From positions 1 to 36,189 of the forward strand of contig MKTJ01000083.1 of assembly GCA_001898225.1 (NCBI GenBank): a stretch of DNA of 36,189 nt. The letters are read 5' to 3'. Source of the stretch: Chloroflexi bacterium 54-19 (GTDB lineage Bacteria; Chloroflexota; Chloroflexia; Chloroheliales; Chloroheliaceae). Shown here piece by piece: positions 25,352 to 33,606 of the stretch (positions within the stretch are counted from its first letter, which is position 1; the number at the start of each line of letters is the position of its first letter). The translations under genes and the position numbers were made by a program. Below the pieces are notes generated by a model. The model worked only from the letters and a program-made list of their open reading frames with translations. It searched no databases and was not told the origin of the DNA.

Positions 25352-26387
25352 AGCGCAAAGCCAGATGGAGGATGCGGCCTTGCTGGAAGTGCGCGACCTT
25401 CGGGTAGAGTATCTCAGCCAAAAAGGTCCGGTGCGGGCGGTGGACGGTGTTTCGTTCTCTATCGCACCGGGCGAAGTCCTAGGATTAGCGGGTGAGTCCG
25501 GCAGCGGCAAATCCACCATCGCTCACGCCCTGCTGCGAGTGTTGCGACCGCCCGCCATAATCACCGGGGGTGAAGTCTATTTCAAGGGCAAAGACGTGCT
25601 CGCCCTGGCCGAACATGAGTTAGAAGATTTTCGCTGGCAGGACATTTCGATGGTCTTCCAGAGCGCGATGAATAGTCTCAACCCGGTAATGCGGATTGGC
25701 GACCAGATTGCTGATGTGCTGGTCAGGCACAAAAAGCTGTCCAAAAGGGCAGCCTGGCAGCGGGCCGGTGAACTGCTGGACGTGGTGAACATTGACAAGA
25801 AGCGGCTGGATGCCTACCCACACGAATTATCGGGTGGTATGCGCCAGCGGGCCGTCATAGCGATAGCCCTGGCCCTTGAGCCGCCGCTGATGATAATGGA
25901 TGAGCCGACCACCGCCCTGGACGTGGTAGTTCAAAAAGAGATTATGCAACAGATCGAAGAACTTAAAGAGAAGATGAGGTTTTCTATTCTGTTCATCACG
26001 CACGATATGTCATTAATGGTCGAGTTCTCCAATCGCATCGCGATAATGTACGCCGGGGAAATCGTGGAGTTGGCCGGGGCGCGGGAAGTGTTTGAAAATC
26101 CGCTGCACCCTTACACGAAAGGTCTGATCAATTCGTTTCCGCCGCTAACCGGGCCTAAACGGAAGATGACGGGTATACCGGGCGCGCCGCCCAACATGGC
26201 CGAACCACCGAAAGGTTGCCGGTTTCACCCACGCTGTACTATGTGCCAGCCGGTCGAGGGAGAAAGGCGACCAAAGTTGCAAGAAGTACTACCAGGGCAT
26301 TGGTTGGCCTATCACGAAGGTATCCCCGGCGTTAATGTTAAAGGCCAGGCAGTTAAAAACTTGAACCCGCCCGGTCTGGTTTTTTAG
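25281..26387 (+). CDS. Oligopeptide/oligosaccharide ABC transporter ATPase (OppD-like)
   Basis: A 368-residue ATPase. Walker A GESGSGKST, Q-loop MVFQSAMNSLNPV, signature LSGGMRQR, Walker B LMIMDEPTTALD and H-loop ITHDM are all intact. The OppD C-terminal region (HPYTKGLINSFP, GCRFHPRCTMC) carries the Cys residues that often bind an iron-sulfur cluster in this family. ATG at 25281 is supported by AAGGAG eight bases upstream; an internal ATG at 25365 would remove the 28-residue polar leader and most of the overlap with the permease gene. Confidence 0.92.
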   Translation: MSSKEKTSARPAPGLPRSTANPGKAQSQMEDAALLEVRDLRVEYLSQKGPVRAVDGVSFSIAPGEVLGLAGESGSGKSTIAHALLRVLRPPAIITGGEVYFKGKDVLALAEHELEDFRWQDISMVFQSAMNSLNPVMRIGDQIADVLVRHKKLSKRAAWQRAGELLDVVNIDKKRLDAYPHELSGGMRQRAVIAIALALEPPLMIMDEPTTALDVVVQKEIMQQIEELKEKMRFSILFITHDMSLMVEFSNRIAIMYAGEIVELAGAREVFENPLHPYTKGLINSFPPLTGPKRKMTGIPGAPPNMAEPPKGCRFHPRCTMCQPVEGERRPKLQEVLPGHWLAYHEGIPGVNVKGQAVKNLNPPGLVF

Positions 26388-26422
26388 AAACAAGCTAAGG
26401 GCAATTAGGAACCAGAAAAATA

Positions 26423-27487
26423 ATGACAAGCAGCATGAACCAACCCGTACCAACTGGTGAGCAAAGCAGCATCCCGGAAATGAGCGAAGTGGTCCTGGAA
26501 GTGCGTAACCTGACCAAACATTTCCCGGTTGGAAGTTTTTTCAGGCCGAAAACAGTCAAAGCCCTTAATGATGTTTCCTTCACCATAAGTAGGGGCCAGG
26601 TCGTCGCCCTGGTCGGTGAGAGTGGCAGTGGCAAATCGACTACCGCCCGGCTGATTTCTCGTCTGATGCCGCCGACCAGTGGTGAAATCATCCTGCGGGG
26701 CAAGAACGTTCTCAAAACCGAACCGGTCCATCCTTCCCTCTCCTATCGCAAGGAAATCCAGATGATTTTCCAGGACCCTTTCGGTTCGCTCAACCCGGTC
26801 CACACCATCGGCCACCACATCGAACGGCCACTGGCAATACATAAAATGGTCCGGCCGAGTAAATCCCTCGAACGGGTTCACGAACTGCTGGAAACGGTCG
26901 GCCTCACTCCGCCGGACGAAGCTGCCCGCAAATATCCCTATCAGATGTCAGGGGGGCAGCGCCAGCGCGTCGCTATTGCCAGGGCTCTCGCGGTCGAGCC
27001 GGAAATTATCCTGGCTGACGAACCGATTTCGATGCTTGATGTGTCTATCCGCATGGGCGTATTAAACCTGATGGAACAGCTCAAGGAAGAACGCGGTATC
27101 GGCTTCCTTTATATAACGCACGATCTGGCAAGCGCCCGCTACATTGGGGACCGCACGATGGTGATGTACACCGGCTATGTGGTGGAAGCGGCCGAAAGCC
27201 GGGAGTTGATGGAACAACCGGCCCATCCTTACACCCAAATGTTGATGAATGCAATACCTAACCCGGCAGGCGGACTGCTCAGGAAGAAAGCCGAAGCGCG
27301 AGGAGAAATCCCTTCGCTGACAGATTTGCCACCGGGCTGTCCGTTCGCTACAAGGTGTCCGAAGGTGCTGGAAATCTGCAAGAACGTAATGCCGGAGAAA
27401 GAATACCTGAAACAGGACCGGGATCATTGGGTGCGCTGCCACCTGTACGGCTCCGGCCAGGAGCCGACACCGGCTACCATCTTCTAA
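26423..27487 (+). CDS. Oligopeptide/oligosaccharide ABC transporter ATPase (OppF-like)
   Basis: A 354-residue ATPase that would pair with the preceding one. Walker A GESGSGKST, Q-loop MIFQDPFGSLNPV, signature MSGGQRQR and Walker B IILADEPISMLD are intact, and the C-terminus has the PPGCPFATRCPKV...C Cys pattern. DEPISMLD, with Ile-Ser-Met, is the OppF-style Walker B extension. The two in-frame ATGs (26423, 26435) cannot be separated with confidence; AGGA at 26407-26410 is rather far from both. Confidence 0.92.
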   Translation: MTSSMNQPVPTGEQSSIPEMSEVVLEVRNLTKHFPVGSFFRPKTVKALNDVSFTISRGQVVALVGESGSGKSTTARLISRLMPPTSGEIILRGKNVLKTEPVHPSLSYRKEIQMIFQDPFGSLNPVHTIGHHIERPLAIHKMVRPSKSLERVHELLETVGLTPPDEAARKYPYQMSGGQRQRVAIARALAVEPEIILADEPISMLDVSIRMGVLNLMEQLKEERGIGFLYITHDLASARYIGDRTMVMYTGYVVEAAESRELMEQPAHPYTQMLMNAIPNPAGGLLRKKAEARGEIPSLTDLPPGCPFATRCPKVLEICKNVMPEKEYLKQDRDHWVRCHLYGSGQEPTPATIF

Positions 27488-27548
27488 CCAGTCGCCCGGC
27501 CTAACTGCTGTAACACATTACCGGCTTAATAACCGGGCCAGAATGAGG

Positions 27549-27573
27549 CATCGCTCGTTACCACAAGGCGATG
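27549..27573 (+). terminator. Weak hairpin between OppF and the binding-protein gene
   Basis: CATCGC (27549-27554) pairs with GCGATG (27568-27573), followed by a T-rich run (GTTTATTAGTTTTAC). It could attenuate read-through before the highly expressed binding protein. The stem is short. Confidence 0.35.
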
Positions 27574-27658
27574 GTTTATTAGTTTTACTCTAGTTTTACT
27601 AGTTCGACGTTTCAGTTCAAACTAAATGCTGATTATTTTTCGTAGGAGGTACGAATTG

Positions 27659-29500
27659 ATGAAACCCAAAGGTCGCGTTTTATCTATTTTGGGCGTTCTA
27701 TGCCTGCTCATGAGCCTGGTTGGCGCCTGTGGGGATAACCCGACAGCTACCCCTGGCGCCACAACTTCGGCCGTCGCCACTACCGTTGCCACCGCCACAA
27801 CTGCCCCAGCCAGCACTACCGTTGCCGCCAGCGCTACCACCGCATCTGGAACTGCTACCACTGCCGCCGCTGCTACTACCGCTACCAACGCGGGTGGGGG
27901 CAACTCCGAGGCAGTGTTAACCATGATTTGCGGCTTGTCTTCTACCTGGCTTCGCAACTTCAACCCTTTCACCGTCACTGCCCGTATTCCTACCCTCTAT
28001 GGCATCTACGAGCCTATGATGATTTACAACACCGTTAAAGGTGAACTGGTTCCCTGGCTGGCCGATAAGTACACGCTTAGCGCCGACAGCAAAACGTTGA
28101 CTTTTACCCTGCATGATGGTGTCAAATGGAGTGATGGTCAAACCTTTACCGCCAATGATGTGGTTTATACCTTTAACCTGCTTAAAAATACCGCCGGTCT
28201 GGCCGGTACAGCTTTGACCGCGATGCGGGGAAATGATGCCTATGTTGAATCAGTTACTGCGCCCGATGCCAAAACGGTAGTTTTCAACTTCAAACAGCCT
28301 TTCTCCCCGGCCATCTATGATATTGCGGCCCAGATTATCGTGCCGGAACACATCTGGAAAGACGTAACCGACCCGGTTAAGTTTACCAACGAAAACCCGG
28401 TCGCTACCGGCCCCTTCACCCAGGTTTCTACCTTTCAGGCACAGACCTACCAGATTGATCGCAACCCCAATTACTGGCAGCCTGGCAAACCGGCCTTCAA
28501 GGGCATTCGGTGTCCGGCTTTCTCGGCCGCCGACCAGGCCAACCTGGAACTGGCCGCCGGTAAAATTGATTGGGCCGCCAACGGTATACCCAACGTGGAA
28601 AATGTTTATGTGAGTAAAAACCCGGCTACCAATGGCTACTGGTTCCCGACTACTGGTGGTATTGTAACGCTGGACCTCAACACTACCAAAAAGCCTTTCG
28701 ACGACCCGAACGTCCGCAAGGCCATTAGCATGGGTATAAACCGCCAGCAAATCACCAGCGTGGCCGTTTACGGCTATGTCAAACCGGCCGACGTAACAGG
28801 TATAGCAGATGGATTCCCCCAACTCAAGGTAGCCGACCCCGCCACCCTGGGTGATTGGACTAACTTTAATACTGCCAAAGCTAACCAGTTACTTGACGCG
28901 GCCGGGTTAAAGAAAGGGTCGGATGGTATCCGCACCATGCCTGACGGTTCTAAGATGCAGTTTAAGATTAATGTAGCCGCGACTTTCGCCATTCACGTTT
29001 CGGCAGCCCAGATTATTGTTCAGAACCTTAAAGCGATTGGCATTGACGCCACTCTGGCTCAGGCAGATGCCGCCACGTGGCGGGACCGCTTACAAAAAGG
29101 CAATTTCGAACTATCTATGGACTTTCCTAGCGCCACTAACTTCTACGCGGCATACCGCACTATGATGTCGGCAGCCACTACCGCGCCAATCGGTTCGGAT
29201 GCCCTGGGTGGAAACTACGGTCGCTATGTAAGCCAGAAAGGCGAGCAGTTGCTAAAAGACTTTTCTGCTACTGCCGACCCGGCCAAGCAAAAAGATCTGG
29301 CACGCCAAATTCAGCAGGTTTTTGCGGACGAGGCCCCCCTTATCCCGCTCTATCCCAGTCCAGTATGGTACGAATACAATTCTAGCCGCTTTGATGGGTT
29401 TCCCAGCAAAGATAATCCCTATGTTGTCGGTTCTTTCGGCCAGATTGCCGGTTCGGCTGAACCTCTGATCGTATTGACCAACCTCAAACCCAAAGGATAA
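27659..29500 (+). CDS. Lipoprotein solute-binding protein of the Opp-type transporter
   Basis: A 613-residue SBP_bac_5-type extracellular binding protein. The start is ATG at 27659, ten bases after AGGAGG; an earlier in-frame ATG at 27626 would precede the ribosome site. A lipoprotein signal ends in LVGAC, with Cys24 lipidated, then an Ala/Thr-rich linker to about residue 80. Family landmarks include ADKYTLSADSKTLTFTL, GVKWSDGQTFTANDVVYTF, NPVATGPF and FDDPNVRKAISMGINRQQI. It is the substrate-recognition subunit for the preceding permeases and ATPases. An oligosaccharide ligand is inferred from context; a peptide ligand cannot be excluded. Confidence 0.92.
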   Translation: MKPKGRVLSILGVLCLLMSLVGACGDNPTATPGATTSAVATTVATATTAPASTTVAASATTASGTATTAAAATTATNAGGGNSEAVLTMICGLSSTWLRNFNPFTVTARIPTLYGIYEPMMIYNTVKGELVPWLADKYTLSADSKTLTFTLHDGVKWSDGQTFTANDVVYTFNLLKNTAGLAGTALTAMRGNDAYVESVTAPDAKTVVFNFKQPFSPAIYDIAAQIIVPEHIWKDVTDPVKFTNENPVATGPFTQVSTFQAQTYQIDRNPNYWQPGKPAFKGIRCPAFSAADQANLELAAGKIDWAANGIPNVENVYVSKNPATNGYWFPTTGGIVTLDLNTTKKPFDDPNVRKAISMGINRQQITSVAVYGYVKPADVTGIADGFPQLKVADPATLGDWTNFNTAKANQLLDAAGLKKGSDGIRTMPDGSKMQFKINVAATFAIHVSAAQIIVQNLKAIGIDATLAQADAATWRDRLQKGNFELSMDFPSATNFYAAYRTMMSAATTAPIGSDALGGNYGRYVSQKGEQLLKDFSATADPAKQKDLARQIQQVFADEAPLIPLYPSPVWYEYNSSRFDGFPSKDNPYVVGSFGQIAGSAEPLIVLTNLKPKG

Positions 29501-29512
29501 TTGAGGAAACTT

Positions 29513-29559
29513 TTAAAAGAGTTGAGTTCAAACTTAAAGTTTGAACTCAACTCTTTTAA
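29513..29559. terminator. Perfect 21-bp hairpin terminator of the catabolic locus
   Basis: The arms 29513-29533 and 29539-29559 pair perfectly around a TTAAA loop. The right arm ends in CTTTTAA, giving a short U-tract. It lies 13 bases after the binding-protein stop and closes the plus-strand locus. Confidence 0.75.
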
Positions 29560-29753
29560 GCAAACATCCTGACTCCTAGTAATAAAATAAGGCTTTGGAA
29601 AATGATAAACTTTCATAGAAATCATTTAGTCTAATAATTTGGCGGACCCCCAAGTAAAACAAGGGTTAGTTATTGAAAATAATGATTATCAGATGCAGCA
29701 GGGAAAAATATTTGTTGGAGAAATAAAAGGTAAAAATTTTATGTGTGAAATTC

Positions 29754-29912
29754 TTAACAAACGTTGTTTTCTGTCTGAAAATTGTTCGAAGGCGAAGTGG
29801 ACGTGGAAGGCGCTACCCCGGATCCATTTTGAGAATTCCCGCAACCTGCCATAAGTAAAGCTACAATTATAAGTGCCAGGGCTGTTACCCAGCCTCCCGG
29901 TGAAACCCGCAT
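29754..29912 (-). CDS. Small lipoprotein, 52 residues
   Basis: The ATG at 29912 overlaps the stop of the upstream lipoprotein gene (TAATG arrangement), so translation is probably coupled. The product has a signal peptide (WVTALALIIVALLMAGC) with a lipobox Cys at 24, then only a short Ser/Thr/Asn tail of 28 residues. It may be a genuine small lipoprotein or the front end of a gene whose remainder was lost. The function is unknown. Confidence 0.5.
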   Translation of the reverse strand: MRVSPGGWVTALALIIVALLMAGCGNSQNGSGVAPSTSTSPSNNFQTENNVC

Positions 29913-30331
29913 TAAGTCTTGCCTTTCAAATCCATTTTATTTAACCCATTGTAGATGCCCACCGGCTGCTTAGCGCCGGGTTTGCCCATAGCCGCATCAA
30001 CGGGCTTCCAGTCAATTTTTTTACCTTCGACCACCAGGGCGGCAGGGGTTCCATTTTGTTTTTGAACCGGCGCTGTCGAAGTGGGATCGATGTTCACAAC
30101 CTGAGCTGGACTTTGCTGCCCGGTCGCAACAGATGGGGCAGCCGGGATAGCAATAGAGGTGGCACTCACGGAAGGTGGAGCAGAATTTGAGGGCAGCACC
30201 TGGCTTGTATTCGGAGAAGTCTCACCACAACCGGCCAGCGTTACAGCAAAAATTAAGGTGAGAACGACCATTACCCATTTATGCTTTCCTGCTATTCGGT
30301 GCTCTCCAGGTTTTCCAGTTAAATTTTGCAT
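29912..30331 (-). CDS. Hypothetical lipoprotein
   Basis: A 139-residue exported lipoprotein. A basic N-terminus and hydrophobic WVMVVLTLIFAVTLAGC place the lipidated Cys near residue 35. A Ser/Pro/Ala-rich linker follows, and the short C-terminal part (VEGKKIDWKPVDAAMGKPG...) has no domain I recognise. AGGGGA about eight bases upstream supports the ATG. It is followed by an overlapping small lipoprotein gene. Its place beside CopC-like and metal-export genes is the only functional hint. Confidence 0.65.
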   Translation of the reverse strand: MQNLTGKPGEHRIAGKHKWVMVVLTLIFAVTLAGCGETSPNTSQVLPSNSAPPSVSATSIAIPAAPSVATGQQSPAQVVNIDPTSTAPVQKQNGTPAALVVEGKKIDWKPVDAAMGKPGAKQPVGIYNGLNKMDLKGKT

Positions 30332-30361
30332 CCTGCCATCCCCTTTGCGTCATTATTTTCA

Positions 30362-30418
30362 AAAGGTAAAACTCACGAAAAGAGCGGCCAGGTCAATCTT
30401 TTCGTGAGTTTTACCTTT
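30362..30418 (-). terminator. Perfect 22-bp hairpin terminator
   Basis: The arms 30362-30383 and 30397-30418 pair perfectly over a 13-nt loop. Read on the minus strand, the hairpin ends ACCTTTTG, a short U-tract. It lies after the upstream minus-strand gene and 30 bases before the next start, so it separates the two units or acts as an attenuator. Confidence 0.75.
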
Positions 30419-30630
30419 AGGGTTTATTAAGCGCAGAATAAACTTTTGAAATGAGAAGGGAATTAGATAAGGGTGAGAAATATGAGAATTTGGATCAATC
30501 GAAAATGAAGTTTGCCATCATGCAAATAAAGACCTATATAGAGCTATCTCTGCTGCCTTTGACCTTCCTGACCCGATTAATAAAGTCATGTGGAAGAAAT
30601 AAAAGGCGGCAGTGCTCGTAGAAGGAAGAT
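30419..30630. other. Gene-free stretch with possible coding debris
   Basis: No intact gene. On the plus strand two frames read protein-like across a likely frameshift (QSKMKFAIMQIK in one, then RAISAAFDLPDPINKVMWKK and a stop at 30599-30601 in the other). This may be the tail of a decayed gene. It is not identified. Confidence 0.3.
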
Positions 30631-31566
30631 TTAACCCCCTTCAATCTCGGTTTTTGGCCTGTTTCTGAACCAGCGGGAGATGAAGGGTGCGGTCAGTCCG
30701 ATCAAGCCTAAAACAATCCCCGCGATGCCAAACAACATTGCGGTAGTGGAACTATTTTTGGCATTATCAACTTGCTGTTGTAAATTTAGTAACTCGGCAC
30801 TCGAAGCAGAGGAGCCGTTAGTATTGGAATTGCCGGTTGCAGTGCCTGCACCGCTACTCGTCGCCTGCCCAACCGGGGTCGAAGGAGCAACCGGAGTTAA
30901 AGTTGGCGCGTTACCTGCGGTTGAACTAGCTCCTGAAGCGGCTGAACCAGCAACGGCAGTCGAACTGCCGCCACTGTTTTCATCAGCACCCGCACTTACT
31001 CCTGAAGGAGAAGCAGACCCGGTTGCATAGCCGGGTTTGTCAGGAAACTGGACTAGCGTCAATGCCTGGATGCTGTCAAAGGTGGTCGGGCTGGAACTAA
31101 ATCGCTCGTCAATACTATCTTCATTTATTTTGCCAGAGATGTGATAGGTGTAGTTGCCTGTTCTGGTTGGAACAAAGCGGGCATTGTAAACACCTGGGGT
31201 GCGGGGTACCGGCACCAGCGTTAGTGACATCGACTGGCTACCAAAGATGACTTCCGCTTTCAGGCTGTCGAACAATCCGGTTACTCCATTGGTAAAGGTG
31301 CCGCTGTTATCGGGGTTATTCTTACACACCCCGGTACAAACCGCCAGGAAAAGACCATTCTCTAACCCCTGGTAAGCCGGTTCGAAAATAAAGCCGATTC
31401 GCATCTGGTATTTTCCATTCGCGAGATCGCGGGCTTCGTGGGCGCTGGCTACCCGACCCTGACCAAAATTACCAGTTACGAATAGACCCAGTAAACCCAG
31501 CAAAATAATTCCGGCTTTAACCGGGGTCAAACTAAATCCTACAATTTTTCTTTTTGCTGTGAGCAT
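30631..31566 (-). CDS. Exported, membrane-anchored protein with predicted N-terminal His
   Basis: 311 residues from ATG at 31566; a TTG six codons earlier is also possible. The signal peptide ends in ASA, so the mature protein would begin HEARDLANGKYQMRIGF. This N-terminus (HE..RD...Y.....GF..EPA..G..NG) resembles a family of exported beta-sandwich proteins found near copper and cytochrome oxidase genes. It carries a CTGVC pair near residue 85. A long Ser/Ala/Gly/Thr linker follows, then a helix and a C-terminal membrane segment (TAMLFGIAGIVLGLIGLTAPFI) ahead of a basic tail. The family assignment is from memory of the pattern only. A metal-binding role is plausible because the next gene is CopC-like. 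Confidence 0.65.
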   Translation of the reverse strand: MLTAKRKIVGFSLTPVKAGIILLGLLGLFVTGNFGQGRVASAHEARDLANGKYQMRIGFIFEPAYQGLENGLFLAVCTGVCKNNPDNSGTFTNGVTGLFDSLKAEVIFGSQSMSLTLVPVPRTPGVYNARFVPTRTGNYTYHISGKINEDSIDERFSSSPTTFDSIQALTLVQFPDKPGYATGSASPSGVSAGADENSGGSSTAVAGSAASGASSTAGNAPTLTPVAPSTPVGQATSSGAGTATGNSNTNGSSASSAELLNLQQQVDNAKNSSTTAMLFGIAGIVLGLIGLTAPFISRWFRNRPKTEIEGG

Positions 31567-31713
31567 AACGTTTCTTGCCTTCAAATCTTTCTAAAAGGTT
31601 GCGTTAAGTCCGGGCCAGGCCGGAGTGGCAGGTAGCTTTACCAACTACTTCACTCCAGACCACTCGGCCCGGTCTTTAAATAAAATTTGCCTTAAAACTC
31701 GGAAGGCAAAGGG

Positions 31714-32355
31714 TTATTTTTTGGCTTGCTTGCGAACAACCAGGAAGCCGCTACTTGCCACCAGGCTGGTTAAAGCCAGGAGAGTGACAACCAGGACCAG
31801 GTTTGACCCGGATTCACCGGAAGTGCTCCCACCAATACCGGCAGCCGGAGCAGATGGAGCCGAACCAGCTCCAGCGGCTGGGGTTGCGCTGGAGGCAACT
31901 TCTTGAGGTTTACCGGTGCCGCTGGTGGCATTACCACTCGCCGCGACTGTGAAGGTGTATTCGCCATCCACAATCCCCGAATCGTCTTCGGTGAAGGCGC
32001 GATATTTAACGGTGTATTTGCCATCAGGCAAGGTTCCAAGACTTACGGTGCCCACGGTACTGTTAAATTTAGCGTCACCTTTGTCCACGACTTTGCCGGT
32101 GGAGTCAAGCACCTGGATTCGGGAGCCATTGGGGGTTGGTTCCTCGTTAAAGGTGATAGAAAGGGTCGCCGGTACGGTGGTGATGGTCGAGTCCGGGGCG
32201 ATGGTGGCGCTCTGCAAGCGAGCATGGGCAAAGGAGATTTGGGCCTGCAGGACGAATACCATCGTTAGGGTCACTAAAAGAAAAGTGACTAACAACCGGC
32301 GAGATATGCTTTTAGCGTTAGCAGTAGTAGCGTTGAAGTTGTCGTTTGAAGACAT
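31714..32355 (-). CDS. CopC-domain protein with C-terminal membrane anchor
   Basis: A 213-residue exported protein. The signal peptide ends in SFA, leaving an N-terminal His (HARLQSATIAPDS), the start typical of CopC and the first ligand of its Cu(II) site. The CopC beta-sandwich covers about 43-140 (LSITFNEEPTPNGSRIQVL, YTVKYRAFTEDDSGIVDGEYTF). In canonical CopC the loop before the last strands contains D-x-H; here it reads EDDSG without His, so copper binding may be altered. A Gly/Ala/Ser linker and a membrane helix (LVLVVTLLALTSLVASSGFLVV) anchor the C-terminus, similar to YobA/CopC-like proteins. AAGGA ten bases upstream supports the ATG. Confidence 0.83.
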   Translation of the reverse strand: MSSNDNFNATTANAKSISRRLLVTFLLVTLTMVFVLQAQISFAHARLQSATIAPDSTITTVPATLSITFNEEPTPNGSRIQVLDSTGKVVDKGDAKFNSTVGTVSLGTLPDGKYTVKYRAFTEDDSGIVDGEYTFTVAASGNATSGTGKPQEVASSATPAAGAGSAPSAPAAGIGGSTSGESGSNLVLVVTLLALTSLVASSGFLVVRKQAKK

Positions 32356-32469
32356 AAGACAGAAGTTCCTTTCTGATCTGATAAATTCCAGTTTTCAGGG
32401 TAAGTAAAAATCACCCTAACTCGAAAAATTGTGGTGAAGTTGATTGAACAAAGAAACGGAAAATGGGGT

Positions 32470-33057
32470 TTAACTTACCGGAGGTCTCTGGGGAACAGAA
32501 AGGAATGGATTAATAGCTTTTGCCGGATCAGGTGACTGAAGGCGGGAAACCAGGTTCAAAGAGGGTATGAGGTCAAAACCATCAACCGGAAGGGCGTCTG
32601 AAACAAGGAGCTGGGCTCCGCCAGCTCCGCTGCCACTACCCTGCATCGAAAATTGGGCCGGGTAAATTTGAGATAGGTAGGGATGGTAAAAGTCGAAGTA
32701 GGCCGGTCTCTCCAGTTGCTGCCTGCCGAGAGTTTCGGTCAGATCAACCTCGGTTACACCTGGGGGCAAACCAGCTTTTGAATGTTGAAGGTGCTGCTGG
32801 TTGCCGCTTCCATCCAGGTTTTCATGCAGGTGAATAAAACCCAGAACCTGTAAATGCAGAAGTTGAGTTGAATTTGTTAATCCCTGCAAACTGGTTCTGG
32901 TTGGCTCAAACCTCTTGTCAGTCGAGCTGTCGCTGTCAATTAGTAAAGACATTCCACCCACGCAGTAGTTTAACACCGCCAGCACCACAACAAACCAGGC
33001 TGCCAGACGCATTCCCAGGTAGAACAACTTATTAAGTTTTAACCATAAAAGTGCCAC
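32470..33057 (-). CDS. Hypothetical membrane-anchored protein
   Basis: A 195-residue protein I do not recognise. An N-terminal membrane helix (FYLGMRLAAWFVVVLAVLNY) is followed by a non-cytoplasmic polar domain with several His (LLHLQVLGFIHLHENL) and no Cys pairs. It ends in a Pro-rich tail. The GTG start has AGGTAAG about ten bases upstream. It lies between a small membrane peptide and the CopC-like gene on the same strand and is probably part of that cluster. Confidence 0.55.
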   Translation of the reverse strand: MALLWLKLNKLFYLGMRLAAWFVVVLAVLNYCVGGMSLLIDSDSSTDKRFEPTRTSLQGLTNSTQLLHLQVLGFIHLHENLDGSGNQQHLQHSKAGLPPGVTEVDLTETLGRQQLERPAYFDFYHPYLSQIYPAQFSMQGSGSGAGGAQLLVSDALPVDGFDLIPSLNLVSRLQSPDPAKAINPFLSVPQRPPVS

Positions 33058-33311
33058 TGGTGAATACTTACCTGGTTACCACTCTCTTAAGTGCAGTATG
33101 GTATTGAATTAGGTCTGGTCAATTTGAGAGCACCCATAAATTCTGGCCTACCATGACCATTCCAGAGTGCTTATTAACCTTAGCCAAGATAAAAAGCTGT
33201 ACCGATAGTTTCAGATGGGCCAAGTATAATCTACAAACTGTTTTATCTCAATACCGGCTAAATTAGCTCTTGGTAAAATCAGGCAGTTTAAACAGCCTTT
33301 CTCGTTCGGTT

Positions 33312-33425
33312 TCAGGGATTATTTCGCTGGTTGCGCGTGAAATAGAATAAAAGTCCCACGATTACAATAGCCGCCAGAACAGTTATAACCATAAAAAGGG
33401 CGTCGCTCTCTCCAGTGAGACCCAT
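33312..33425 (-). CDS. 37-residue single-pass membrane peptide
   Basis: An ATG at 33425 is preceded by AAAGGAAAAA and opens a 37-codon frame ending in TGA at 33312-33314. The product has a short polar start (MGLTGESDA), one strong membrane helix (FMVITVLAAIVIVGLLFYF) and a basic tail (TRNQRNNP). The good ribosome site and clean topology suggest a real small protein. Its role is unknown. It lies between the CDF exporter and the membrane-anchored protein gene. Confidence 0.55.
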   Translation of the reverse strand: MGLTGESDALFMVITVLAAIVIVGLLFYFTRNQRNNP

Positions 33426-33606
33426 CGCTTTTTCCTTTCACCTTACTACAACTACATCTTTACAATCTTTTGAATTCAGCCGAATTTCTTAACACTTACT
33501 CCCTGAGGCAAGGTGATATTCTAATTAGTAGATATTACACCTTACCTTGAAATTAATCTGTCTCGCTACCGGATCAACTTACCCTTGGGTTCGACCCGAT
33601 GGGTAC

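Noticed and set aside
29639..29854. A 71-codon plus-strand frame after the terminator
   Set aside because: It has no ribosome site and no recognisable motif. It overlaps the opposite-strand small lipoprotein, which has a signal peptide, lipobox and coupled start, and is the better reading.
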